From Savagea sp. (lineage in GTDB: Bacteria > Bacillota > Bacilli > Bacillales_A > Planococcaceae): DNA of 8,464 bases. Under the pieces are notes generated by a model. It did not search any database, had not been told where the DNA came from, and saw nothing but the letters and a program-made list of their open reading frames with translations. Position 1 is the stretch's first letter. Every line of letters begins with the position of its first letter. Location of the stretch: the NCBI GenBank assembly GCA_030152265.1, contig JASLHQ010000170.1:1-8464 (forward strand). The letters are read 5' to 3'. Below are positions 1 to 6,780 of this stretch, piece after piece. The position numbers and the translations under genes are program-made.

Positions 1-1910
1 CGCCCTTCTTCTAGGCGAATTGGAATGTTTTGTAAGTTTGGGTTAATTGAACTTAAACGTCCCGTCGTCGTTAGTGCTTGTTGGAAGCGCGTATGAATTT
101 TACCATCTGTATGAATCTCTTTTTGCAAACCTTCTACGTAAGTTGAATTCAATTTGCCGAGCTGACGGTAAAGCAAAATGAGCGCAATAATTTCATGCTC
201 ATGTTCAAGTTTTTCTAAAACATCCGCCGCTGTAGAATATCCTGTTTTCGTCTTTTTAATCGGAGTGAGACCAATTTTCTCAAATAAAATGACACCGAGT
301 TGTTTTGGAGAATTAATATTGAACGTTTCTCCTGCTAACGTATAAATATCAGACTCTAACATCGCAAGTCGCTCACTTAAATCTTTTCCTAACGTTTGTA
401 AAACCGTTTCGTCCACCGCAATACCTTCTGTTTCCATTTCGCTTAAAATAGAAGCTAGCGGGAGTTCTAAGTCGTGGAATAGCTCATACTGTTCGCTCTC
501 TTTTAACTGCTCTTCTACAATCGGTACACTATCCCAAACCGCCTTCGCTTTCGTTGCAGCGTGATACGTATAAACGTCAAATTCAGGTACTTGACGTTTC
601 GCCCCTTTACCATAGACGTCTTCGTCTCGACGAACTTCATACGGTAAAGCTAAATCTTCTGCTAATTGTGCAATTTCCTTTTGAGCATTGGATGCATCCG
701 CGATGTAGGAAGCGAGCAATAAATCGTATTGAACCCCGCGCAATTCAATGCCGTAACGATGAAGTACACTTTGAATCGCTTTCGTATCCGATGCGTACTT
801 CATGATCGTTTCGTCTTCTAACCATACTTTTAACGACTCATATTCAGCAATTTGTCGTTCATCAAATGTGTACACACCGTCGCTACCTTCTTTTCCTTCC
901 ATTGCTATCGTCATGACGAGTACGGGGTCGGTTAAATAATTATCTCCGTCCAATTCAATATGAAGGCTCGCTTTTTTCGGCCAAACGATTCCTTCTTCGC
1001 GGTCAAAAGTGACATAAGAAATTTCGACTTGCATTTCAGAAGGGGCATCTCCTTTTAATTGATCGAGCAAACGTTTCGATTCTAACATTTCATATTGCTC
1101 GCGTAATTTCTCAAGGTCCGGTCCTGCGTAGTTCATCATATCGGCAGGCACATCGATTGGAGCATTCACTTCGATCGTCGCAAGCTGTTTACTCATGAAC
1201 GCTTGGTCGCGATACGTCGTTAAATTTTCATTCAGTTTTTTCGCTGTAATATGATCAAGATGTTCGTACACACCTTCCATCGTTTCATACTGCTTTAACA
1301 ATTTTAACGCCGTCTTTTCTCCGACTCCTGGGACGCCTGGAATATTGTCTGAACTGTCGCCCATTAACCCTTTCATATCGATAATTTGTGGTGGTGTAAT
1401 CCCGTACTTCTCCATCACATGTTCCGGGGTATATTTTTCCATATCGGTAATCCCTTTACGGGTGATGAAAACAGTCGTTTTATCTGTAACGAGCTGCGTT
1501 AAATCTTTATCACCTGAAATGATGATCACTTCATGTGAATCATTGTAACGATTCGCAAGCGTCCCAATAATGTCATCCGCTTCATACGCTTCTAATTCAT
1601 ATTGTGCGATGCCGTGAGCTGTTAAAATATCTCGAATAATTGGGAACTGTTCACGCAATTCATTCGGTGTTTTTTGACGACCTCCTTTATACTCTTTGAA
1701 AGTTTCATGGCGAAATGTCACTTTCCCTTTATCCCAAGCGACGAGAATTTGTTCCGGTTGATGTTCTTCTAAAATGTTTTGCAACATCATCGTAAAACCG
1801 TATGCTGCGTTCGTATGAATCCCCTGACTATTCGTTAATAGCGGTAAGGCAAAAAATGCGCGATATGCTAAACTATTCCCGTCTAATAATAGTAATTTTG
1901 GTTTCGTCAT
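1..1910 (-). CDS. polA: DNA polymerase I, N-terminal 636 residues (3' end beyond left edge)
   Basis: The frame is open from an ATG at 1910 to the left edge and encodes the start of DNA polymerase I, which removes RNA primers and fills gaps in replication and repair. Residues 1 to about 290 are the 5' nuclease domain. Its acidic metal ligands are visible: D10 in LLLDGNS, D60, E110/D112/D113 in EADD, D134/D136 in SGDKD, and D185/D188 in GDSSDN, followed by a helix-hairpin-helix GVPGVGEKTA. Residues about 300-460 are a degenerate 3'-5' exonuclease domain. The polymerase domain begins after that, with NINSPKQLG (531-539), TGYSTAADVLEKL and TGRLSS...NLQNIPIRLEEG at the edge. The family is usually about 880 residues, so roughly 240 residues (rest of palm, fingers) are missing only because the window ends. 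The start is supported by AAAGGAG about 8 nt upstream. It follows the phoR terminator, so it is probably its own transcription unit. Identification is secure. Confidence 0.97.
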   Translation of the reverse strand, partial: MTKPKLLLLDGNSLAYRAFFALPLLTNSQGIHTNAAYGFTMMLQNILEEHQPEQILVAWDKGKVTFRHETFKEYKGGRQKTPNELREQFPIIRDILTAHGIAQYELEAYEADDIIGTLANRYNDSHEVIIISGDKDLTQLVTDKTTVFITRKGITDMEKYTPEHVMEKYGITPPQIIDMKGLMGDSSDNIPGVPGVGEKTALKLLKQYETMEGVYEHLDHITAKKLNENLTTYRDQAFMSKQLATIEVNAPIDVPADMMNYAGPDLEKLREQYEMLESKRLLDQLKGDAPSEMQVEISYVTFDREEGIVWPKKASLHIELDGDNYLTDPVLVMTIAMEGKEGSDGVYTFDERQIAEYESLKVWLEDETIMKYASDTKAIQSVLHRYGIELRGVQYDLLLASYIADASNAQKEIAQLAEDLALPYEVRRDEDVYGKGAKRQVPEFDVYTYHAATKAKAVWDSVPIVEEQLKESEQYELFHDLELPLASILSEMETEGIAVDETVLQTLGKDLSERLAMLESDIYTLAGETFNINSPKQLGVILFEKIGLTPIKKTKTGYSTAADVLEKLEHEHEIIALILLYRQLGKLNSTYVEGLQKEIHTDGKIHTRFQQALTTTGRLSSINPNLQNIPIRLEEG

Positions 1911-1943
1911 TGATTCGTCTCCTTTTTTAATCATCGTATCTCT

Positions 1944-1952
1944 AGTGTACCA
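1944..1952 (-). promoter_or_regulatory. Candidate extended -10 promoter for polA
   Basis: On the minus strand TGGTACACT matches the extended -10 form TGnTATAAT at four of six hexamer positions, with the TG in the right place. No good -35 lies 16-18 bp upstream. The start would fall near 1937, about 27 nt before the polA ATG. A second, weaker pair, TTGATG (1962-1957) and TACGAT (1938-1933) with 18-bp spacing, would leave a very short leader. The case for a promoter here rests mainly on the terminator just upstream, which would otherwise cut polA off from phoPR. This is inferred. Confidence 0.35.
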
Positions 1953-1980
1953 CGAACATCAATTCGGATTCACGCATAAC

Positions 1981-2012
1981 AAAAACAGTTTAGCGATTTG
2001 CTAAACTGTTTT
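1981..2012 (-). terminator. Intrinsic terminator of phoPR, overlapping the phoR stop codon
   Basis: A perfect 13-bp inverted repeat (1982-1994 with 2000-2012) surrounds a 5-nt loop. Read on the minus strand, the core stem CAGTTTAGC/GCTAAACTG is followed by TTTTTG, the layout of an intrinsic terminator. The phoR TAG stop (2003-2001) and the last codons lie inside the upstream arm. There is a short T stretch on the plus side too (TTTTC), but it is weaker and no convergent plus-strand gene exists. Confidence 0.8.
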
Positions 2013-3437
2013 CGTTCCAGACCTATTCGATTGTCTAGGTGGCAAATAAATCGTAAATGTCGTACCTTCATCAACTTCACTTTCCACTTCAATTCGTCCT
2101 TTATGTGCTTCTACTAAATGTTTCACAATCGCAAGACCGAGCCCTGTTCCACCAGAATCACGTGCTCTCGCTTTATCGACACGATAAAACCGTTCAAATA
2201 AACGATTTTTTTCTTCAGGGGCAATTCCGATTCCTTCATCTCGAATTGAAACAAACACTTCCTTTTCCGTCGTTCCATAAGTGACGTGAATGCACGTATT
2301 CGGCTTTGAATAGGTAATCGCATTCGTTAACAAATTGACGAATATTTGAATGAGGCGACGATCATCCGCTTCAACTACAACTGCTTCATTTCCTTCTACA
2401 CGCAAATCAATTTGTTGATCAAGACGTTGATTTTCTGTAATGGCAATCGCATCTTGAACGACTTCCGATATTTTAACATATTTCATTTGCAACTGAAATT
2501 CAGTACGTTCAATGCGAGATAACTCTAACAAATCATCAATCAACAGTTGAAGTCGATCACTTTCTTTTTGAATGATTTCTAAAAATTGAATCGTCACTTC
2601 TTGATTATCGATAGCGCCATCTAATATCGTTTCAGTAAATCCTTTAATCGACGTAACAGGTGTACGCAGTTCGTGGGACACGTTTGCAACAAAATCTTTT
2701 CGTATTTCTTCTAAACGAACGAGCTCTGTAATATTATGAAAGACGATAATAATGCCGAGCCAATTGCCATGCATTCCAATAACAGGAGCGCCGTAAACAC
2801 TCAAATGTAAGCGTTCCTCTTCTCTTCGCAAAGTCATTTGTTTTTCGTAAATAGCTTCCGTTAAAAAAACCTCTTCAATCACTTCTTCCACTTCTTCAGG
2901 AAATTCAATGCTGTAAAATTGTTTACCGAGTATGTCTCGACGTTTGTAGCCGAATTGCTTTTCAAAAACACCGTTCACCATATTTAAATTTCCTTCTCGA
3001 CCGAACATGAGGAGTCCACTTCCGATACTTTCAACAAGCGTTTTCGTCCGTTCTTGATCCATCTCACGTAAAATTTTAAGTTCTTGAAGATTGCTTGCAA
3101 TTTGGTTCATCGCAATACTTAATCGGTCATCCGTCACGTCTGTCATCGGCACACGCGCCAAATAATTGCCCGACGTTAATTGTTCAGCTGTACGTGTTAC
3201 AGTCTCTACTGACTTCGTATAAGCATAAATGACACGCACTAAAATAAGTCCTGTCGTAAAAAACAATAAAGTAATGACGATGACGATAAAACTCCAATAC
3301 TTTTGTTGAATCGTCGCGTCTACTTGTTGTTCAAACAAATAAAAAAACTGGCTAAACACGATAGCAGCAATTGTCATCATAACGAACAAAACCGTCATGA
3401 CCGCAACGACAAGTTTTGAGTAAATCGTCTGTCTCAT
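2001..3437 (-). CDS. phoR: PhoR, phosphate-regulon sensor histidine kinase, short-ectodomain form
   Basis: This is a membrane sensor kinase partnered with PhoP, encoded directly upstream. Order of parts: TM1 about residues 9-33; a loop of only some 15 residues; TM2 about 49-72; HAMP linker about 70-122; PAS domain about 128-240 (SIGSGLLMF, FHNITEL); dimerisation/phosphoacceptor helix with the H-box SHELRTP (H255); and the ATPase domain with N-box FVNLLTNA (N372), G1 RDEGIGI (D400), F-box and G2 GGTGLGL (429-435). At 478 residues it is about 100 shorter than Bacillus subtilis PhoR as I recall it (about 579), and the difference lies in the missing extracellular domain. The ATG at 3437 overlaps the phoP TAA by one base (TAATG), and AGGAG 8 nt upstream lies inside phoP, so translation is probably coupled. 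All kinase residues are present. The partner and synteny support PhoR over related WalK-type kinases. Confidence 0.93.
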   Translation of the reverse strand: MRQTIYSKLVVAVMTVLFVMMTIAAIVFSQFFYLFEQQVDATIQQKYWSFIVIVITLLFFTTGLILVRVIYAYTKSVETVTRTAEQLTSGNYLARVPMTDVTDDRLSIAMNQIASNLQELKILREMDQERTKTLVESIGSGLLMFGREGNLNMVNGVFEKQFGYKRRDILGKQFYSIEFPEEVEEVIEEVFLTEAIYEKQMTLRREEERLHLSVYGAPVIGMHGNWLGIIIVFHNITELVRLEEIRKDFVANVSHELRTPVTSIKGFTETILDGAIDNQEVTIQFLEIIQKESDRLQLLIDDLLELSRIERTEFQLQMKYVKISEVVQDAIAITENQRLDQQIDLRVEGNEAVVVEADDRRLIQIFVNLLTNAITYSKPNTCIHVTYGTTEKEVFVSIRDEGIGIAPEEKNRLFERFYRVDKARARDSGGTGLGLAIVKHLVEAHKGRIEVESEVDEGTTFTIYLPPRQSNRSGTKTV

Positions 3438-4141
3438 TATTTTTGCTCCTCGAATTTATATCCAATCCCTCTCACAGTTTTAATATATTTCGGCTTTTTC
3501 GTATTTTCTTCAATTTTTTCACGTAAATGACTGACATGTACGTCGACAATGCGTGTGTCACCTGCGAAATCATAATTCCATACAGCGCTCAATAACTGGT
3601 CTCGAGTGAGGACACGGTTTTTATTTTGCATAAAGTAAACGAGTAATTCGAATTCTTTCGGTGTAAATTCAAGTTCTTCGCCATCTTTTAGCACTTCATA
3701 ACGTTCTGGATAGACGATGAGAGAACCTTCTTTTAATTGTTCTTGTTGCTCTTCTTGTCCTGACTGTTTCGAACGGCGTAGTACTGCTTTTACACGCGCT
3801 AACACTTCTCGCGGGCTGAAAGGCTTCGTCATGTAGTCATCCGCCCCAATTTCTAACCCGAGCACTTTATCTGGTTCTTCTCCACGGGCCGTTAACATAA
3901 TAATTGGTACGTTATTTTCTTCATGACGCAATTGACGACAAACGTCGATACCGTCTAGTTTCGGTAACATTAAATCAAGCAATACGAGGTCGGGGCGTTC
4001 CGAGCGAATTTTTTCGAGCGCCTCTTCACCATCCGCTGCGGTTAACGTTTCGTAGTTCGACTGTTTTAAATTGTATTCAAGTAATGTACGAATCGGCTGT
4101 TCGTCATCGACAATTAAAATCTTTTTATCTTCATTTCTCAT
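3437..4141 (-). CDS. phoP: PhoP, phosphate-regulon response regulator (OmpR/PhoB family)
   Basis: This is a cytoplasmic DNA-binding response regulator that PhoR phosphorylates when phosphate is scarce. It then controls phosphate scavenging and, in Bacillus, cell-wall teichoic-acid genes. The receiver domain (about 5-120) has D12/D13, phosphoacceptor D56 in LLDLMLP, T84 and K106 in MTKP. A glutamine/glutamate-rich linker (about 126-137) follows, then a winged-helix domain (about 138-231) with FTPKEFELL, LTRDQLL, DTRIVDVHVSHLR and the terminal TVRGIGYKF. At 234 residues its length is normal. The start is placed at the ATG just before the first beta strand; AAGGA precedes it with only a 4-nt gap, slightly short, and a second purine run (GAGAAGG) lies further up. 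It is the first gene of a two-gene operon with phoR. Assignment over the paralogue WalR rests on the neighbours mdh and polA. Confidence 0.95.
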   Translation of the reverse strand: MRNEDKKILIVDDEQPIRTLLEYNLKQSNYETLTAADGEEALEKIRSERPDLVLLDLMLPKLDGIDVCRQLRHEENNVPIIMLTARGEEPDKVLGLEIGADDYMTKPFSPREVLARVKAVLRRSKQSGQEEQQEQLKEGSLIVYPERYEVLKDGEELEFTPKEFELLVYFMQNKNRVLTRDQLLSAVWNYDFAGDTRIVDVHVSHLREKIEENTKKPKYIKTVRGIGYKFEEQK

Positions 4142-4210
4142 TGAGTCCTTCGCTACCTTCTCTTTCGTATTTTTAAGTCTATCTTGAAGTTTTGTGAATA
4201 TTTCATTTAA

Positions 4211-4219
4211 ATTGTATCA
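4211..4219 (-). promoter_or_regulatory. Candidate phoPR promoter (extended -10)
   Basis: On the minus strand TGATACAAT fits the extended -10 pattern TGnTATAAT, with five of six hexamer bases matching. The nearest -35-like hexamer, TTGTCG (4242-4237), is 20 bp away, which is too far for a strong promoter, so any activity would rely on the TG motif or an activator. The transcript would start near 4204, about 63 nt before the phoP ATG. The mdh terminator lies upstream, so phoPR needs a promoter in this gap. Confidence 0.42.
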
Positions 4220-4259
4220 ATAATATGAATGAAAATCGACAAGAGACCTACCTTTCAAA

Positions 4260-4276
4260 CGTTAAGATTGTGTAAA
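4260..4276 (-). promoter_or_regulatory. Possible PhoP-binding direct repeat upstream of phoP
   Basis: On the minus strand TTTACA (4276-4271), five bases, then TTAACG (4265-4260) resembles two repeats of the Bacillus Pho box, TT(A/T/C)ACA spaced about 11 bp. The first is a perfect match and the second differs only at its last base. The site lies 40-60 bp upstream of the candidate -10, where an activator would sit, and phoPR autoregulation by PhoP is known in Bacillus subtilis. Only two repeats are visible (functional boxes often have four), so the call is weak. Confidence 0.3.
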
Positions 4277-4300
4277 TTCCGTTATTTTCCTTTCTCAAAA

Positions 4301-4333
4301 CAAAAAATCTACCACACTTTCATGCGGTAGATC
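4301..4333 (-). terminator. Strong intrinsic terminator after mdh
   Basis: Eight bases past the mdh stop, the minus strand reads ATCTACC (4332-4326), then bases that can extend the stem by G.U, C-G, A-U and U.G pairs, a GAAA tetraloop (4321-4318), and the returning arm GGTAGAT (4313-4307). A run of six T follows (4306-4301... TTTTTTG begins at the stem end). An 11-bp stem with a stable tetraloop and an immediate T-tract is a textbook terminator. It closes the citZ-icd-mdh cluster and separates it from phoPR. Confidence 0.9.
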
Positions 4334-4341
4334 ATCATTTA

Positions 4342-5280
4342 TTAAGAAAGAATATTCATTACTGAACGAACAGCATCTGCTGATTTGTTTAAAGCTGCTT
4401 GTTCTTCTTCTGTTAAATCTAATTCAATCACTTTTTCAATTCCACCTGCGCCAAGTACTGTTGGTACTCCGAGGTAAAGGTCATGTAAGCCGTATTCCCC
4501 TTCTAAATAAGCGATAGATGGAAGCACGCGTTTTTGATCTTTCAAAATCGCTTCTGCCATTTCGACGAGTGCTGCTGATGGTGCGTAATAAGCTGAACCG
4601 TTACCGAGTAAGTTGACAATTTCAGCGCCACCTTTACGTGTACGTTCGATAATCTCTTCCATGCGATCTGCTGGAATTAAGTCAGCGAGCGGTACGCCTC
4701 CTGCTGAAGAGTAGCGGATGAGTGGAACCATTTCATCACCGTGTCCCCCGAGTACGAATCCTTGCACATCTTTCACTGATAAGTTCAACTCTTGTGCGAC
4801 AAATGTACGGAAACGCGCTGTGTCGAGCACTCCAGATTGTCCAATGACACGCTCTTTCGGGAATCCTGATTTTTTAAATGCTGTATATGTCATCGCATCT
4901 ACTGGGTTTGTCAATACGAGGATAATCGCATTTGGTGCGTATTTGACGATTTGCTCTGTAACAGATTCCATTACTTTTTGGTTCGTTTGAACGAGATCAT
5001 CTCGGCTCATACCTGGTTTACGTGCAATTCCTGCTGTAATGATGACGATATCTGAGTCTTTCGTATCTTCATAATTGCTCGTTCCGATAATGTTCGCATC
5101 GAATCCTTGAACGGGACTTGCCTCTAACATGTCGAGTGCTTTCCCTTTCGTTGGGTTTTCCATTTCTGGAATGTCGACGATGACGACATCAGCGAGTTCT
5201 TTTTGCGCGAGTAAAAACGCTGTCGTTGCTCCTGTGAAACCTGAACCGATTACAGATACTTTTTTACGTTGCATTGTCAT
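4342..5280 (-). CDS. mdh: Malate dehydrogenase (NAD, LDH-like type)
   Basis: This enzyme interconverts malate and oxaloacetate with NAD, feeding oxaloacetate to the citrate synthase encoded in the same cluster. The 312-residue protein has the length of Bacillus Mdh. Visible parts are the Rossmann glycine motif GSGFTGA (12-18), D36 at the end of the second beta strand (NAD rather than NADP preference), the substrate-loop arginines R87 and R93 in ARKPGMSR, N125 in LTNPVD, D153/R157 in LDTARFR and catalytic H180 in GGHGDEM. This is the lactate-dehydrogenase-like tetrameric family with the malate-type arginine in the loop, not the E. coli dimeric type. Two ATGs stand two codons apart; AAAGGAG lies 9 nt before the first, so that one is chosen. 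A hairpin and a candidate promoter lie upstream and a terminator directly downstream. Confidence 0.97.
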   Translation of the reverse strand: MTMQRKKVSVIGSGFTGATTAFLLAQKELADVVIVDIPEMENPTKGKALDMLEASPVQGFDANIIGTSNYEDTKDSDIVIITAGIARKPGMSRDDLVQTNQKVMESVTEQIVKYAPNAIILVLTNPVDAMTYTAFKKSGFPKERVIGQSGVLDTARFRTFVAQELNLSVKDVQGFVLGGHGDEMVPLIRYSSAGGVPLADLIPADRMEEIIERTRKGGAEIVNLLGNGSAYYAPSAALVEMAEAILKDQKRVLPSIAYLEGEYGLHDLYLGVPTVLGAGGIEKVIELDLTEEEQAALNKSADAVRSVMNILS

Positions 5281-5289
5281 AACAAAACG

Positions 5290-5296
5290 CTCCTTT
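5290..5296 (-). promoter_or_regulatory. mdh ribosome binding site that selects the first of two ATGs
   Basis: On the minus strand AAAGGAG ends 9 nt before the ATG at 5280. The alternative ATG at 5274 would be 15 nt away, outside the usual range, so the longer form is the better start. Confidence 0.75.
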
Positions 5297-5380
5297 ATGT
5301 GTAGTCATTTTTATAAAAAAGCGACGATCGATCATCACTTTTATACACGAATAAGTTGTGACTAGTCGTTCTCTATATTA

Positions 5381-5409
5381 AGTATAAGCAATAAATCATT
5401 TTATGTATA
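5381..5409 (-). promoter_or_regulatory. Candidate sigma-A promoter for mdh
   Basis: The minus strand has TATACA (5409-5404; four of six matches to TTGACA), a 17-bp spacer, and TATACT (5386-5381; five of six matches to TATAAT). Transcription would start near 5374, giving a leader of about 94 nt. The -35 begins one base after the icd-mdh hairpin. An mdh-proximal promoter would let mdh be made independently of citZ and icd. It is predicted from sequence only. Confidence 0.45.
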
Positions 5410-5410
5410 G

Positions 5411-5438
5411 GAAAGAGGAGTACAAAGACTCCTCTTTC
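5411..5438 (-). other. 11-bp perfect hairpin between icd and mdh
   Basis: GAAAGAGGAGT (5411-5421) pairs perfectly with ACTCCTCTTTC (5428-5438) around a 6-nt loop, beginning 7 nt after the icd stop. On the minus strand the bases after the stem are CTATACATAA, so there is no T-tract. The plus side is not much better. It is therefore more likely an mRNA 3'-end protector, a processing site or a leaky terminator than a strong terminator. Confidence 0.65.
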
Positions 5439-5445
5439 TTAAAAA

Positions 5446-6714
5446 TTATAAGTTTTTGATGAGCTCATCAGCGAACTCTGAAGTTTTCACTTCTGTTGCG
5501 CCGTCCATGAGACGTGCGAAGTCGTAAGTAACAACTTTAGATGAGATTGTTTTCTCGATTGAGTTCGTGATCATTTCGCCAGCTTCTGTCCAACCTAAGT
5601 GGTCGAGCATCATAACTGCTGAAAGGATAACTGATGATGGGTTCACTTTGTCAAGGCCAGCATATTTCGGAGCAGTACCGTGTGTCGCTTCGAAAATAGC
5701 ATGTCCTGTAACGTAGTTAATGTTCGCACCTGGTGCGATACCGATTCCACCTACTTGTGCTGCGAGAGCATCTGAGATGTAGTCTCCGTTTAAGTTCATT
5801 GTAGCAACTACGTCGAACTCACGTGGACGTGTTAAAATTTGTTGTAAGAAGATGTCAGCAATTGAATCTTTAACGATCATTTTGCCTGCCGCTTCAGCGT
5901 CTGCTTGTGCTTTGTTTGCAGCGTCAACGCCTTCTTTTTCTTTAATTTCATCGTATTGGTTCCATGTGAATACTTTGTCGCCGAACTCTTGCTCTGCAAC
6001 TTCGTAGCCCCACTTCTTGAATGCACCTTCAGTGAACTTCATAATGTTACCTTTGTGCACGATTGTAACGTTTTTACGGTTGTTGTCGAGTGCGAATTGA
6101 ATCGCTGAACGTACTAAACGTTTCGTTCCGTCTTCAGAGATTGGTTTAATACCGATACCTGAAGTTTCTGGGAAGCGGATGTTTTTAACGCCCATTTCAT
6201 TTTGTAAAAACTCAACTACTTTTTTAACTTCGTCTGTACCTTCTTCGTACTCGATACCTGCGTAGATATCTTCTGTGTTTTCACGGAAGATGACCATGTC
6301 ACAGTCTTGTGGACGTTTAACTGGTGAAGGTACACCTTCGAACCAACGTACTGGACGTAAACATGCGAAGAGATCTAATTCTTGACGTAATGCAACGTTT
6401 AATGAACGGAATCCACCACCGATTGGCGTTGTAAGTGGTCCTTTAATTGCGATTAAGTATTCTTCGATTGTATCGAGTGTTTCTTGTGGTAACCATTCAC
6501 CAGTTTCGTTGAATGCTTTCTCTCCCGCAAGAACTTCTTTCCATTCGATTTTCTTTTCGCCGTTGTAAGCTTTCTCAACAGCTGCATCGATTACACGTAC
6601 AGATGCGTTCCAAATATCTGGACCTGTACCGTCACCGATGATGAATGGGATTACTGGATTGTTTGGTACGTTAAGTACACCGTTTTCCATAGTTACTTTT
6701 TGTGCGTTTGACAT
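5446..6714 (-). CDS. icd: Isocitrate dehydrogenase (NADP-dependent)
   Basis: This enzyme oxidatively decarboxylates isocitrate to 2-oxoglutarate, producing NADPH. Read from the ATG at 6714 it has 422 residues, matching the Bacillus enzyme (about 423). Visible residues are S104 in GFRSLN, with arginines R110, R120 and R144 (FREN) for substrate binding, Y151 in IYAG, K221 in VHKGN, metal-ligand aspartates in KDSIAD (283) and NGDYISD (311, 315), and the NADP-selecting K350/Y351 in HGTAPKYAG with Y397 and R401 in YDFAR. The frame stays open six codons further up to a TTG at 6732, but that extension contains the GAGGAGG Shine-Dalgarno itself, so the ATG is the true start. It lies 66 bp after citZ with no obvious terminator in between, so the two are probably co-transcribed. 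Confidence 0.97.
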   Translation of the reverse strand: MSNAQKVTMENGVLNVPNNPVIPFIIGDGTGPDIWNASVRVIDAAVEKAYNGEKKIEWKEVLAGEKAFNETGEWLPQETLDTIEEYLIAIKGPLTTPIGGGFRSLNVALRQELDLFACLRPVRWFEGVPSPVKRPQDCDMVIFRENTEDIYAGIEYEEGTDEVKKVVEFLQNEMGVKNIRFPETSGIGIKPISEDGTKRLVRSAIQFALDNNRKNVTIVHKGNIMKFTEGAFKKWGYEVAEQEFGDKVFTWNQYDEIKEKEGVDAANKAQADAEAAGKMIVKDSIADIFLQQILTRPREFDVVATMNLNGDYISDALAAQVGGIGIAPGANINYVTGHAIFEATHGTAPKYAGLDKVNPSSVILSAVMMLDHLGWTEAGEMITNSIEKTISSKVVTYDFARLMDGATEVKTSEFADELIKNL

Positions 6715-6723
6715 TGATAAAGT

Positions 6724-6730
6724 CCTCCTC
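6724..6730 (-). promoter_or_regulatory. icd ribosome binding site that fixes the start
   Basis: GAGGAGG on the minus strand ends 9 nt before the ATG at 6714. It overlaps the second to third codons of the longer TTG-initiated frame, which would then have no ribosome binding site of its own. Confidence 0.88.
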
Positions 6731-6743
6731 AATATATATTTAC

Positions 6744-6759
6744 AGAGACAATTGTCTCT
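6744..6759. repeat. 16-bp perfect palindrome between citZ and icd
   Basis: AGAGACAATTGTCTCT is fully self-complementary and lies between the citZ stop and the icd ribosome binding site. As RNA it could form only a 6-bp stem with an AATT loop, without a T-tract, so it is a poor terminator. The perfect symmetry fits a dimeric regulator's operator better. It also sits between a weak -35-like TTAACG (6767-6762) and a weak -10-like TAAATA (6742-6737), 19 bp apart. I do not recognise the binding protein. Confidence 0.6.
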
Positions 6760-6780
6760 ATCGTTAACACGTTATGAATA

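Noticed and set aside
554..805. 83-codon plus-strand frame inside polA
   Set aside because: It is antisense to a clearly conserved polymerase reading frame, has no ribosome binding site and shows no recognisable protein.
3904..4176. Plus-strand frame antisense to phoP
   Set aside because: It is a shadow of the phoP coding strand; its composition is that of reversed codons and there is no promoter or ribosome binding site.
4255..4270. cre site upstream of phoP
   Set aside because: The best alignment around AACGTT matches only about 11 of 14 positions with errors in key outer bases.
5317..5336. GATCGATC-centred near-palindrome in the mdh leader as an operator
   Set aside because: Only the eight central bases are perfectly symmetric and GATC-rich octamers are common; there is nothing to link it to a regulator.
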